Below, piece by piece: positions 1-10,985 of a stretch of 64,000 nucleotides of DNA. Location of the stretch: contig JAKSXM010000040.1 of assembly GCA_022575985.1 (NCBI GenBank), forward strand, positions 12,604,001 through 12,668,000, given 5' to 3'. Under the pieces are notes generated by a model that did not search any database, was not told where the DNA came from, and worked only from the letters and a program-made list of their open reading frames with translations. The position numbers and the translations under genes are program-made. This stretch comes from Anagrus nilaparvatae (taxonomy: Eukaryota > Arthropoda > Insecta > Hymenoptera > Mymaridae). Positions within the stretch are counted from its first letter, which is position 1. Every line of letters begins with the position of its first letter.

Positions 1-1264
1 AACTTGCATTTCTGCATAAATGTAATCGCTTTATGATCTAGTTTTACTAAACTTATAGCACCAGCTACATATGTGTTTAGCTTTTTTAGAGCATATATGA
101 CACTGAGTAATTTCTTTTTACAAATAAAGTAATTAATTTCAGCGGATTTTAATGTCCTGCTAATACATGTTATAATTTTTTCTTCGCCATTATCATCAAG
201 TTGAGATAAAGCAGAACCTATTGCATATTGGCTACTATCGGTTGTTAAAATGCATGGTTTCTTCAAGTCAGGAAATACTAGTGTTTTTTGTTCAATAAAA
301 AGCTTTTTCATTTTTACAAATGCCTCTTCATGTTCGTCTGTCCATTTATACTTTACATCTTTTCTTAATAGATTCAATAGTGGAAGAGTTTCTTGTGAAT
401 AATTTTCAGTACAGCGAAAAAAATAATTTAAAAATCCTAGAAAATTTTGTAGTTGTTTGACGTTTTTCGGACGTTTATAATTTTTTATTTTTTCTAATTT
501 TTTAGGGTCTTGTTTTATGCCGTCTGCTGTTAATATGTGACCTAAGAATTTAATTTCTTTCTTGCAAAATGAGCATTTTTCAAAATTTAAGGTAATGTTG
601 TATTTAATTAATCTTTTAAAAACCTTTTCTAAATGATAAATATGGCTTATATAGGTGTCACTTATTATAGACATGTAATCTACAAAGCACAGTACGAAAT
701 CCATCAAATCTTTCATTACAGTATCTATGCTCTTACTAATGCTGCTGTTGCACACTTTATACCAAAAGCCATGCGATTCCACCAATAAATTTTTCCATCA
801 ATACTGAAGCCTGTATATTTTGTACTATTTTCTGATATAGCAATTTGCCAGAAGGAAGAACACATATCAAGCGAACTTAAGTGTTTCTTTGCTTTACATT
901 TCATAAAAACATCTTCACATGACATTAGACTTTCATAATCATTACGTAAAATTGTGTTTAAGCCACGTGAATCCATTACAATTCTCAAGGACCCATCTTT
1001 TTTATCACTTGTTGTTATCGGTCTTATATATTCAGTGTTTGTCCGACTAATTATACCGAGTTCTAGCATTTTATCAATGGCTTCTAGTACCTTTTGTTTT
1101 TTATGTAATGCTATTGGATATATTCTTTGGTAGAATAGCTTTTCATCTTTAACTTGAAGTTCGTATTCAGAGTTTTTTATTTAACCTGGTTTTTTGCTGA
1201 ATACTTTTCTATTGTCGAAAATTATCTTTTTTAATAAAAATTTTTTGGATTTGCTCAAATCATC
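1..1264 (-). pseudogene. Ty3/gypsy pol fragment: reverse transcriptase and RNase H
   Basis: Read on the minus strand from about 1260 down to 1, this is the polymerase part of a Ty3/gypsy LTR retrotransposon, which copies element RNA into DNA. Visible blocks in order are the linker before RT, KKDGSLRIVMDSRGLN, LSSLDMCSSFWQI (motif A aspartate), the motif D/E region with NFEKCSFC and IKFLGH, and an RNase H start (TTDSSQYAIGSALSQ, near 180-240). The catalytic box reads FVDY (near 680) where active enzymes have Y/FVDD. There is an in-frame TAA near 1182, and the frame changes near 726, just before the catalytic box. The rest of RNase H and the integrase lie beyond the left edge of the window. It shares a frame with the protease segment upstream at 1268-1640. 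Dead copy; family assignment firm, lineage not determined. Confidence 0.88.
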
Positions 1265-1267
1265 ACA

Positions 1268-1720
1268 TTAATTAACTTTATATTCAATTTCTTTTAGAGT
1301 AATATCATATTCATCAAATTGTTCAAAAACTAAATTATTGTTAATTTCTATTACTTCTTCTACATAATATTTATACGATTGGAAATTTTCAGAGTTGTCT
1401 AATTCATATGGTATATTAATTTTACATTTATTTGAATATATTCTGTCTTCTTCACTATCAATTATCAACCCTAAATTTTTTATTATATCAAATCCAATTA
1501 TGCATTCATTCGAGAGTTTTGGTACTATGATAAATACCATATAGTCTGTAAAATCATCAATCTTCACTTGACACATAATTTGCCCTTTTAAAGCTACTGT
1601 TTTTTCTTTAATTGCACTTATAATTATCTTGCCACTTATTGGTAGGTGAGCACATTTCTTTAGTATTTCAACGTTGTCATTATAGTACTTTGATGTTTAA
1701 TGTTTCAATTGTGATTTTTA
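1268..1720 (-). pseudogene. Ty3/gypsy retropepsin fragment
   Basis: This minus-strand segment resembles the C-terminal half of the gypsy-type aspartic protease that cleaves the element's polyproteins. It shows a flap-like stretch (SGKIIISAIKEKTVALKGQ), a QVKI strand, VFIIVPKLSNECIIGFDII and a closing IDSEEDRIY. The N-terminal catalytic D-S/T-G triad is not found where it should be; sequence upstream of LPISG reads YYNDNVEILKK, consistent with a deletion across the active site. The frame ends at TAA (1268-1270) and continues in the same frame into the RT segment. Known family logic supports protease; the deletion is an inference from missing motif. Confidence 0.75.
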
Positions 1721-1879
1721 TTTCCGTACACTTTTCTATAACTTTTTTATTAATTTCTTCACTAACAATATCCTCTTTTTCCAGTAAATCATATTTATCA
1801 GTGCTTGAGAATAGAGTATTGACGTTGCAAGTTTCGGTTGTCTCACCATATACGTCATTTTGTTGCGAAACAACCCTTA

Positions 1880-2105
1880 CTAGTTTTTTGGAGTTTGTTC
1901 TATTTTTGCTTCGGTTACAACTTCTATTGCATCCACTTCGTGTTGAGTTTTCTGACCCTGTTTCTTATTTTGAAAACCTTGATTCTGATTTTGTTTGTTG
2001 GGTTGCCCTTTATTTCTTTGGTTTGGACGTTGTTGCTGTGCATAATTTGGCTGTCATCCTTGGTAATTACTTTCTGTATTGCTTCTGCCATTGTTACCTC
2101 TAGTA
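1880..2105 (-). pseudogene. Q/N-rich tail, probably gypsy gag C-terminus
   Basis: Translated on the minus strand, this segment gives a Gln/Asn-rich low-complexity chain (runs such as QQQRPNQRNKGQPNKQNQNQ) and ends at a stop near 1880. It lies just upstream of the protease in transcriptional order, the position expected for the end of gag. No zinc knuckle is visible. Its upstream end is cut at about 2105, where R1-like sequence of high similarity to 21092-21721 begins. Low-complexity sequence alone is weak evidence, so the gag call rests on position. Confidence 0.5.
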
Positions 2106-2745
2106 ATCTGCCATTGTTAAGTCATCGTAAAAGGCATTCCACAGATCCGGTCCGAGAACTGAACATTGCGCGATGCCTGCACTCAAAACCCTTTCACGCC
2201 TTCCATCGAGCGTGTCGTAGAGCAGTCTCCGGTCCCGCAGGTAATCCTTTAGTACGTTACCCAGATACCTGGGTATCCGGAAATCGTACTCGAGAGACCG
2301 GATCATGTCATCCCACCTGGCCGAATTGAAAGCGTTTTTGACGTCCAGCGTTACCAGAAGGACGTCCTTGCGAATTGCAGGCCGCTTTTCCCTCTCAGCC
2401 TCTACGGTATACACGACACGCCGAATGGCGTCCATCGTGGAATGCCCTTCACGAAAACCATACTGCTCCTCAGAGAGGCCACCGCCCTCCTCAATTGCCC
2501 TTCTGAGCCTTGCCCGGAGCATGCTCTCCATCACCTTACCAATGGTATTTAACATACACAATGGTCTGTAAGATGATGGAGAGTCCGGGGCTCCCCTCTT
2601 GCCCTTGTTCAAGAGCACGAGACGTGCCACCTTCCACTGCTTTGGGAACACTCCAGCCACCAAACACGCATTGAACATGCTTAAGAGGATACAAGGGATT
2701 ACTTTGACCGCTCTTTTGAGCACTTCCGCCAGAATCCCGTCATCT
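2106..2745 (-). pseudogene. R1-like LINE fragment, reverse transcriptase core
   Basis: A 640-bp piece of the same R1-clade LINE family as copy B, matching 21092-21721 closely. It encodes the fingers and palm of RT: LKRAVKVIP, KQWKVARLVLLNKGK, SYRPLCMLNTIGK, YGFREGHSTMDA, VTLDVKNAFNSARWDD (motif A), and IAQCSVLGPDLWN where copy B has IAQGSVLGPDLWN. The glycine-to-cysteine change falls in a conserved RT motif. The frame is open over about 200 codons. Both ends are abrupt, with no poly(A) or duplication, so it looks like a remnant produced by deletion or recombination inside the gypsy element. Confidence 0.85.
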
Positions 2746-3190
2746 ATTTATTAATCATAATTATACAAGTGCAATATTTTGACATATAACATCACAGCTA
2801 ACACAAGTGCAATAAATATTTGGTGATAAATAAGCTGTTCATCTATAATTTAAACAACTTGTGCTTCGTGTGTATCATATTTGCTGCCGCCATATTTACT
2901 TAATGTGTACTTATATTTTCTCTAACTATATTTAACTGTACGATATAAATTAATACATTGTTATTGTTACGCAAAATATCATCATAGTGTCAACTTAAGT
3001 TTCAATTAGTCCAATTCTGCATAAGATCTTTTTTGTCATCATATATGATTCATAGAGTATATAAAAAACAAAAGCAAAAATAACAAGAAAAAATAATAAA
3101 AATACATTCATTGTTTAACATCGTTTCAGTTATCATCATATGATAACCTCTCTTATGATAAAATACATCGTAATTTATTACTCTCACACA
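2746..3190. other. AT-rich spacer
   Basis: I see no gene, terminal repeat or tandem repeat here. It separates the R1-like fragment from a Penelope-like fragment. Confidence 0.5.
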
Positions 3191-3194
3191 CAAG

Positions 3195-3518
3195 ATGTCT
3201 CGCAACAATGCCAGCTTAAAACAACTAAAAACAAGAACATATATTCTCTTTCGTGTATGCAATACTAAGGGATATCAAGTTGTAGCTAAATCTAACTATA
3301 TGTTTAATCAAGTAATTGTCAGAGGCAAAGACAAATTAAATAAATTTCAACAACCTAATAAGGTGTATAAAATTGAATTCATGATATGTGATGCCTCATA
3401 CGTAGGTGAAACCAAACGTGAATTAGGTGTAAGAATAAAGGAACATTTTGATAATTACAGTTTAGATGATGATAAACACAGTGTTGTTACTCAACCTAAG
3501 TGGCACTCAATCACTTAG
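3195..3518 (+). pseudogene. Penelope-like GIY-YIG endonuclease fragment
   Basis: The 107-residue frame ends in a region resembling the GIY-YIG endonuclease of Penelope-like retroelements: KFQQPNKVYKIEF, then ICDASYVGETKRELGVRIKEH, then DDDKHSVVTQP. The VYK..C..YVGETKR.L..RIKEH spacing is the family signature; the YVG, Arg and RIKEH positions are present. The rest of the element, including RT, is absent. The reading frame then runs into unrelated sequence (PKWHSIT). A short orphan of the C-terminal domain; family call from motif spacing only, so a different GIY-YIG-bearing element is possible. Confidence 0.65.
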
Positions 3519-4155
3519 TAATGCCTCCGCTACAGTACAACCTGCGTGTGATGCGTTATCCATTAAAAATCTTCAGACAGTACTTGAGAAAATGAACAAC
3601 TTATTAAAAGATCTTCAAATTATGTGTACCAACAATGGCACTGCTATCACTTTTCTCAAGCAAGAAAATCTTCGATTGTCTGAGATGTTAATGACTCATC
3701 AGAACTGCAAGCACTTTTCATCAACAACACATAGCTCATTACATCAATCATACAGTACACCTAGCACCAGCAGCCAAAGCAGTAATAATAATTTGAACTT
3801 AATTGATAACAAAACTAACACTACTATTAGTATTAAGAAAAGCAATAAATTAATTAGTGACAAAAATTATATTAATGATAAAAATAAAACTTTTGTTCCT
3901 TATAATAATTGTAACAATAGTAATAATTCTCTGAATATTCGAAATAATAATAATAATTTTACTAATACTTTTCTAATAAATAGCAATTAAAAAAATACTA
4001 TACAAAATGATAATTCTCATCAATATAAAACTGTTATTCTTGATTCTAGTGATAATAGTATTCGACATAATTTTAAACAAAATAACATTAGCATCAATAA
4101 CAATAATAATAATATTAATAACAATAATAATAATGATAATAATAATAAGAATAAA
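3490..4155 (+). pseudogene. LINE ORF1-like N-terminal half: coiled coil and Asn-rich linker
   Basis: The frame at 3466-3990 has a short helical, coiled-coil-like segment (LQTVLEKMNNLLKDLQ, then ITFLKQENLRLSEML) followed by a Ser/Asn-rich linker that dissolves into AAT-type repeats up to about 4155. That layout, coiled coil then low-complexity linker then nucleic-acid-binding domain, is common in LINE ORF1 proteins. The matching C-terminal domain seems to resume at 8227, on the other side of the R1-like copy A, so I read this as the 5' half of a LINE interrupted by copy A. The link between halves is inferred from order and strand, not proven. Confidence 0.4.
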
Positions 4156-4159
4156 GGCA

Positions 4160-5649
4160 CTAACTCCGCTAAACCGGTCTCAAGCCCGGAGCCTTATAAG
4201 GCTGAGGAAGGAGGAGGGTGGTTCAGGCCGCCTTTTTTCAAGGTTGAACTAGAATCAAGGATATAGGATATAGCTCTCTGGAACAACTGAGGCTGCCCTC
4301 TAAATCGGGTCTCATGCCTTGCATTTCTCTAGGAACATGCTCTATGCTGTACCCCATGCGTCCATGTTAAGAATGCCGCAGACTACTCATAGTTACGCTA
4401 TAAGCGGTTCTGGAATAACTGAGGCTGCCCTATAAACCGGGTTTTATGCCTTGTCTTTCCCTCGAACATTCTTGACAAGCATGCAGCCACAGACCGCTAT
4501 CCTAAAACTATCCTCGAGGAAGAGAGACATTAAAGGGGCTCCAAGGTTTTCTCCAATCTAAGTGCGATTTAAGCCACATACAGGGTTGCCTTAGACCTGA
4601 CGTATTGGCTCTTAGCATGGAAGAATCCCACCTCGAGCACAGCGACGTAGCCGATCAAAGATAGTCGCGAGTCCTGCTAAATCATGACTGCAGGTTGTTT
4701 TTTCTGGTTTAGTAATGTGTAAAGGTGGGGCCAGAATATTCCGCAACACTAGACTAGCTCTCTGAGAACATCTATGCCGCCTTTAGAAACAGGGCTCTGT
4801 GCCTTCGCTTCTTAATTAGGTACTTGTACCACCGTGCACTTAAATAAGTGTCGCAGAAACCCGTCATGTGTTCCCGAGGATTCTGGCTGGGGGCATTATT
4901 CTGGAACGAACTTATGGAGGGTCTTTGGACCATTCAGACGTGACTTCCAGATTAGTTCTCCCCCTGTCTCACGACGGGCTAGAATATCGCGAGATGGTAA
5001 GCAACCATAGTGGTAAAAATCCACCAAAATGTCACCCGGCCCACACGACGGGTCAAGAATGACCGTGTGATGCTAGACAGACATGGAGCGAAGGTGAATA
5101 TCCTCCCATCTGCAGGACTGACATTGATCAACCCCCCGGGACCTGTACCCAGGGTGTTGATCCTTGAAAGACCGAACACCAAACCCACTAATTACAACTT
5201 TTTTCTTTTAAATTCTACTTACAGGTACACCAACAATAGTTCTTTTTACAGGCTAAGAAACCAAGCGGCGTGATGCTGCCGACCATCGTGGCTCGCGGTG
5301 GTCGGTCCTCCGGATTGGGATAGCAACCTCCGTAGAGGGTACAGGTCAAAAACTGAGAACTGCACCTCCAGGCCGCTGGATAGTACAGGAGCCCGGAGCT
5401 GTCTAGCTAACTGGTCTGGCTGCTCTATCAGCCGGCGAATAATCTCGTTTTCCGTAGTAGTGCCGGGTAGCGCCCGGGAAGAGCCCTGCTGCGGGGAGCG
5501 GGGGGCTTTTCACAAAGCCACTACACTAGGGGACACCCGGTTTGGGGGGCCAACCATTGCGAGACCACCGCGTTGACTGGCTGCATCATTTCCCGCATTC
5601 AATCACACAAGACAGAACAGGTTAGAAGGAGGTAATTTTTCAAAAATAA
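4160..5649 (+). promoter_or_regulatory. 5' UTR of R1-like copy A with internal repeats
   Basis: GC-rich non-coding leader upstream of ORF1. It holds at least two tandem-like units about 134 bp apart (4272 and 4406), each with a block reading AACTGAGGCTGCCCT or close to it, and a weaker relative near 4755. A hairpin with GATCAAC/GTTGATC arms lies at 5126-5162. LINEs carry their promoter in this region; repeated units would fit promoter monomers, which is inference. Confidence 0.6.
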
Positions 5650-7562
5650 ATGATGAAGCAAATTAATAATGATCAGGTTCAAAGCGTGCAGGAACCGCAA
5701 ATGAACAACAACCAACAGGGCCCCCAAGCCCAAACAAACTCAAACGCAACTGGCCAAGTAGAACAAATGACGCTGGATAAGCTTAAAGTGACGCCTAAAT
5801 AGAGCACTCGATTGTCTAGGCTCATGGAAAATGATGGTATGCAGGATATTCTTTCGAAATACAGTGATGTCCAACAAGCCTTCAAAGAAACCCAGGCGGC
5901 TAAAGGTCTAGACACTGTTAAAGAAGGCTTTATTGCCGAAAAGAAACATTACGGCAATCTTTTGGAGGCCATAATTGAAATGGAGCATCATTTCGGCTAT
6001 GTTCAGAAGAACGCAAGCATGGTGATAAAAAATGGAGTCCGGAAGTTTGCCAGCGTAGTGGAGCAGCTGGTATTGATTAACGAGCAGCAAACCAAAGCAG
6101 CATCTGCGATACATGAAGCCCTCCTTAAAGAAATGAATGGGAAAGGCTCGCTCAAAAGGCCCCGCCCGATATTTTCTCCTGAGAGCTCACCAGAAACTGT
6201 GCACACGGCAAAAAAGACGAGCGGAGACCCTCCATTGGAAGGAAATTTATCCCACCACGAACGGCAAGATGAAGAGCACTCAAGAACCGAAAAAAATAGG
6301 AAGGAAGTAGAAGAGCAAAGGAGGAAGAAAAAATCCAGAAAGAGGCAAACAGATATAGGCTGCAAGATCAACGCGAAGCGAAGTATTTGCGTGAAAACCG
6401 CCTACTGGAAGCAGGGAAAAATCAGGAAGGGCCCAAGGAGCCGAAGCCAAATGAAACGGCCTCTAACAGGTCTCTCATGGATCATCAAGACCCAGAGAAA
6501 CTGGCAAATAACCCTAAGGTGGTTGAGTCTCATACAGAGACTCAAGTTTCGGAAGATGGCAAAATCTATCAAAGTGAGCATAATAATGCAAATGGTCCCA
6601 AAAGGATCAGCAAGAACGAGAGGAAAAAGATGAAGAAGCAAAAAAGGCTGCAGCTTCAACAGGGAAACCAGGTACCTAAAATTCCAGGCCAGTTGCAAAA
6701 ACATGTCCAGGTAGAAAAAGTACCAAACAAAGTGGATGCCTGGGAAAAACCCAAAAAGAAGCAGAAAGCTAAGAAGAAGAATACTCAGCAGCCAAAAAGG
6801 CCTGCAGAAACGGGCAGTACCAAGCATAGTAGGCGTAGGTACAAAAAAAGGATGGAGGCCCTACTTATAAAACCAGCAGCAGGCCATAACATCAAAAAGA
6901 TCGTCATGCTCGAAGATTCGGGGGCTAAAGTTCACCGAATCCGTAAGACGCAAGGCGGCAGTGTCCTGATCAAGCTGGAATCGATAAAGGATTCCGGGAA
7001 ACTACAGGAAGCGATTCAAGCGGTAACGGGTCCTGATTCGAACTTCCGGGATATGATCCCCATGCTGAAACTCGAAATCCGAGATCTGCATGGGGTCACG
7101 AACGAACGGGAGATCAGGGAAGCCGTTGCCAAAGAAATAGGAATGGAACGTGGAGATCTACTACCCCCAGTCTCCATTTTCAAAACTAAAGGCACTACGA
7201 GCCAAATGGCAGTGGTAGAGTTGCTCGAGGTAGATGATCTACGCCTGGCCAAGAAGGTAAGAATCTAAATTGGCTGGGCTTCTAACATAGTTCGCCTTCG
7301 AGCGAATGCAAGGCGCTGTTTTAGATGTCTGGGCTATGGACATAATCAGTATGTCTGCAGAGGCCCAGACCGAAGAAAAGCGTGCCTCAAATGTGGCGTT
7401 GACGGCCATAAAAGAAGCGAATGCCAGAAGGAAATGCCTGAGTGTTTTCTCTGCAAGAATAGGGACGACAAGTGCTCTACGGAGCACTATGCCGGAGAAG
7501 GAAACTGCCCCAGCTACCGGGAGGCTCTGGCTTCGGCAAGGAATAAGTGTCATCGGAAATGA
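5650..7562 (+). pseudogene. R1-like ORF1 (gag-like, three CCHC knuckles), copy A
   Basis: ORF1 proteins of R1-clade LINEs bind element RNA in the ribonucleoprotein. The start is ATG 5650, just downstream of the leader. In order: a Gln/Asn-rich N-terminus, a helical segment, a long Lys/Glu-rich basic stretch, a conserved domain (LKLEIRDLHGVTNEREI through DDLRLAKK), then zinc knuckles at about 7317-7520: CFRCLGYGHNQYVC, CLKCGVDGHKRSEC and a third C-X2-C...H...C ending GNCPSYREA. Damage: TAG at 5800-5802, a one-base slip in an A-run near 6325, and TAA at 7266-7268 where other copies have Gln. The stop TGA at 7560-7562 overlaps the ORF2 start as ATGA. Confidence 0.85.
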
Positions 7563-8232
7563 TCAATGTTCTACAAGGGAACATGAATCAAGCTCGGGAA
7601 GCTGGTGCTTTGTTGGAACAGATTGCCCGTGAAGAGGATTTAAGGGCTTAGCAAGTATCCTCTTAATAAGCGAGCAATCATACAACATGAACCAAAAGTA
7701 CTGGCTAACCGATGACACTGGCTGTTGCGCCATATCGCTCCGGGGTAGAGCCCAATCGTCCTTGACCAGAAAATGGAAAGGCCACGTTTGGGTCACGTGC
7801 GGAAAGAAAACTTATATAAGTTGCTACCTCTCCCCAAACGATAGCTTGGAAGTGCTAGCTAGAAAGCTGGCTAGCATCGAGAACACGGTTCGGACGGTAA
7901 CTGGAAGCGTTATCCTTGCTGGAGACTTTAACGCTAGGGCCTTAGAATGGGGCATGCCGACGACCAATCCTAGGGAATAGCAGGTACTGGAAATGGCCTT
8001 TTAGATGCAAACCAGTGGTCCAGAATAGAGAAAACCGGCCCTTCTACGAGAGGGCAGATTGAGGTGCCTCTATCCCAGACATAACCTTTGCAACAGAAGG
8101 TGCGTCTGGGAGAATCAGCGAATGGACGGTGATGGATGGTTACAATGGTAGCGACCATCATTACATCTCCTTCCAGGTGCTTGAGGGAACCTCCCAACGG
8201 CCTCCGTACAAGAGGCGTCCCTTGATTGTTCG
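7559..8232 (+). pseudogene. R1-like ORF2 endonuclease, 3'-truncated, copy A
   Basis: Start of the LINE ORF2 polyprotein, covering the APE-type endonuclease that nicks target DNA. It begins at ATG 7559 within the ATGA overlap with ORF1. Recognisable blocks are LQGNMNQAREAGALL (first Asn of the active site), LLISEQSYN, LAGDFNARALEWGMP (GDFN motif, near 7920) and NGSDHHYISF (SDH motif, near 8145). An altered stretch near 7640-7655 introduces stops, there is TAG near 7978, and frames shift again before 8129. It is cut at about 8232, after the RPPYKRRP block, so RT is missing. Catalytic residues are still visible but the frame is not translatable. Confidence 0.85.
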
Positions 8233-9457
8233 CCTTAAATCTAGTGACCAAGTTCGCATTATAATGCATGCAAGAAAATCCTACAAAAACAACGATTTTT
8301 TAACGTCCAACATTGATTTGAGCCTATTCAACTCTGAGGTTGCCAGTGCTCTTTCAAACAGTAAGACATTCATAAATGATGTACTTTCCAGCGCCGATCG
8401 TCTACTTTGAACGTACGATCGATTTCAGACCTTACAATAATTGCTGAATCTATGGGCATTTTGAAACCTAAATCTCATGTGGAAGTTCAACCCCATCAAT
8501 TATCACACACCAGTAGCCCTGATGCTCATGCTCGTTCACTAAATAATAATTGACAAACAATTTCCGGCCCTTCTCCACCTTCTAAGGGCTTGAAAATTGG
8601 CTTTTTAAATGCCACCTAGCTGAAAAAACATATTTGGGATTTTCGCAAATACTTATCACATAAAAACTTCTATGACATTTTCGGTATAGCGGAAACTCGA
8701 ATAGGTCCCGAAGTAGATAACAATATCATACAAATTGCTGGTTATAGTATCCTAAGGCAGGACCGTAATGTTAGGGGTGGAAGTATTCTTCTATATATTA
8801 AAGAAAATCTCAAGGCAAAAATATTACATACATCTAACTGAGCATGCAAATAAGCCCTTAAAAACTGATTATATTTTCTGCTAAGTTTGGGAAGGGTCCT
8901 CTGCTCCTACCTTAAATGTCCTGGTATATCTTCCCCCTGACGTATCTATCAGATCCGATAGACAACTGATTAAGTTCTTGCGCTCCACATTTTCCAATTT
9001 CAGTCATAAGGCTGTAATTGGCGATTGGAATTCTGACATATTAGTACCAAATAACTCTGACGCTCGCTTTGTTAAGGACCTTATGAGTGAGCTCTCATTA
9101 AAATTAGTCCCTACTGGTCCATCCCACCACACTACAATATTACCTAAAAATAATATCAATGATGCCTTGACTGAAGACAGCACATCGTCTGATGCTGATG
9201 AAATGACCGATGATGACGTACCATCTGTAACTGTTGAAATATCAAATTACTGTGAACCTCATGACAATAATAATCTCGCCAATAACAAAATGAGTAAAAA
9301 TACTTGGATAGATACGATTTTTGTATATGAATGTGATTCTATCATCCGGTATGATCGTTTTCTCCCCACTTTTCCAAGTAGACATGACATTATTACTGTT
9401 ACTATAAACGTTTTTCATCCTTCAACATACTATGAAATCTACACATACAAAAAATAA
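8227..9457 (+). pseudogene. Second LINE: ORF1 C-terminus and APE endonuclease fragment
   Basis: Directly after copy A comes a different LINE. 8227-8410 encodes IVRLKSSDQVRIIMHARKSY and onward to a stop, resembling the C-terminal domain of LINE ORF1 proteins. From about 8590 an APE-type endonuclease can be followed: GFLNA, FGIAETRIGPEVD (metal-binding Glu), RNVRGGSILLYIKENL, then 8978-9457 with IGDWNSDIL and SRHDIITVTI (the GDFN and SDH equivalents). There are stops near 8620 and 8840 and a Thr/Ser/Asp-rich insertion. RT is absent. Group probably CR1/Jockey-like, not resolved. It plausibly continues the ORF1 half at 3490-4155. Confidence 0.65.
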
Positions 9458-9479
9458 AGTTTAAATAAAGCAAGCATAT

Positions 9480-10200
9480 AAATTTTAACTCGTTTGATTT
9501 AAAAATTACATATTAGATTACTGTAAGTAGCAAGCGTCATTTCCATATCCATAATTTTCTTAAAGCTTGGTGTGTCTAATTCATTTTTACTTTAAATCTC
9601 TAGTAATCTTGCATACTCTTCATCAGATTTTAAGGTTTCTTCTTGTTTGACCTATAATTGTTGTTGCAAGCTTTCAATCCAATGAGCATGTAATTTTTCA
9701 GCTTAAGCCTTGAATTATACTACTACTTGTACTTAAATGACTGGATAGGCTCCGTGTGGTAATTCAAAGTTTGTATTACCAAACTGCCCACCAAACATTT
9801 AATGAAATCAGTTCCAACATTTAAGTCAATCATTTCTTCTGGTTTGGAATAATCCTCTGAATAATATTCTAATTTATCACCTTCTTGCAAATAACCTTTT
9901 GGGTTTAAGGCGTATGCTCTATCTTCTTAAAATTGTACAAAATTATCATTTTTTTCGAGTTGGAACATGTAAGCAGCTTCTTTTTTGGGTGTATGAACTC
10001 GTGTATGAAATGGAAGATGTTTAAATTCAATGACATCTTTATTTTGTTGCTGGTATTCAATTTGTTCGTAAGTTAAGTCTGGTTCTTAATTTTTCCACTG
10101 TTGACTAAGGATGCATGATAGGTTGATTCATTAATGATGTTAAGTTTGGTTCATTGTTAGATTCTTTTAAATGTACCAAATTTTTATTTATTTGATCCAT
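9480..10200 (-). pseudogene. Degraded unknown protein
   Basis: A minus-strand reading starts at ATG 10200 (MDQINKNLVHLKESNNEPN) and can be followed with several stops and frame changes to about 9480. Coherent segments include EFKHLPFHTRVHTPKKEAAY, AYALNPKGYLQEGDKLEYY, EEMIDLNVGTDFIKCLVGS and ARLLEI near the end. These have normal amino-acid mixtures, unlike the AT-rich surroundings, so this was probably coding. I do not recognise the family. It lies on the same strand as the unknown protein at 10990-11900 and may come from the same element or an old viral insertion; that is a guess. Confidence 0.45.
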
Positions 10201-10339
10201 TTGCAACTTTATAGTATGAATACATAAAATTTTTATACAAAAATATTTATGCAGTAATAATTATCTTATCTTATAATTCAATACAATAAAAATTACTAAA
10301 TCTACATTAATTTTAATTGGCATTTATTTAAGGTATTTT

Positions 10340-10680
10340 AGAGCTGAGCTCAGCAATTATTTAATACTTTTTTGCCCTGCCGGGCGTAAAACTCGCGCGT
10401 AAAGAATTTTCTGCACTCGTTCTACGCCTAGGAAGGCAAAAAATATTGTAAGCACCATGGGCGAAATACTTTAGACACTTGCGTGAACACATATCACTCG
10501 TGCCCGGCTTCGCCTAGCACTCGTGCTTGTGCTCACGCTAGTGTCGAAACTTTTACGCCCCTGATACTTATTATACTATTACGTTTTTTATTGCATTTAA
10601 CAGAAATTTTTCGACAAAAATTAAGAATTGGAAAATCGTTTAATCTTTGTGGTATACCTAAATTTTCACGTATGCTTTAG
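10340..10680. repeat. CpG-rich island sharing a block with 39345-39455
   Basis: A locally GC- and CpG-rich stretch in very AT-rich DNA. The part from about 10457 (CCATGGGCGAAATACTTTAG and onward, including TGCGTGAACAC) matches a diverged block near 39345 over roughly 110 bp. The nature of the repeat is unknown. A 65-codon frame crosses it but shows no protein signature, so I do not call a gene. Confidence 0.5.
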
Positions 10681-10985
10681 AAAACGTGCCCCGTACAAAC
10701 TGAAACTTATCAATGTAAGGAACATACAAAAAAAAATATTTGTTCATTACGTCTTTTATAAAAATTATTATAAAGATTAATATTTTTTCTTTTAAGAATA
10801 ACTAAGGGGTGTTTAATTTTATATACAAATGAAATAATTAAGGGGCGGAGTTTTTTCTTTTTAAAAGATACTGTTCGCATTATTTTAATATGGATTAAAT
10901 TGATTCTAAACAAAAATTAAGGTGGAGATTTCTCTTTTAAAAATAGTTTTTTTCTTAATTAAGAATAAATTTAATAGCAATTTCG
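10681..10985. other. AT-rich spacer
   Basis: Two or three weak echoes of a TTAAGGGGYGG-type motif followed by T-rich sequence; otherwise nothing recognised. Confidence 0.4.

Larger units (their letters stand above)
4160..8232 (+). mobile_element. R1-like LINE copy A (5' UTR, ORF1, start of ORF2)
   Basis: A plus-strand non-LTR retrotransposon of the R1 clade, clearly richer in GC than its surroundings. It keeps a long 5' UTR, ORF1 with three zinc knuckles and the first part of ORF2, and stops abruptly inside the endonuclease at about 8232. Losing the 3' rather than the 5' end is unusual for LINE integration and points to a later deletion. The left junction is against AAT-repeat sequence near 4160; no target duplication can be checked because the right end is gone. 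Confidence 0.8.

Noticed and set aside
1639..2329. Plus-strand frames over the gypsy gag/protease and R1-like fragment (including a Ser/Leu/Phe-rich frame)
   Set aside because: They are mirror translations of the minus-strand retroelement and have the hydrophobic T-rich composition of an antisense frame.
5010..5576. Short frames in the GC-rich region 4868-5576
   Set aside because: They lie in the LINE 5' UTR on both strands, overlap each other and carry no domain.
7306..7632. Plus-strand frame MQGAVLDVWAMD and onward
   Set aside because: It is the wrong frame of the ORF1 zinc knuckles; the correct frame gives CFRCLGYGHNQYVC.
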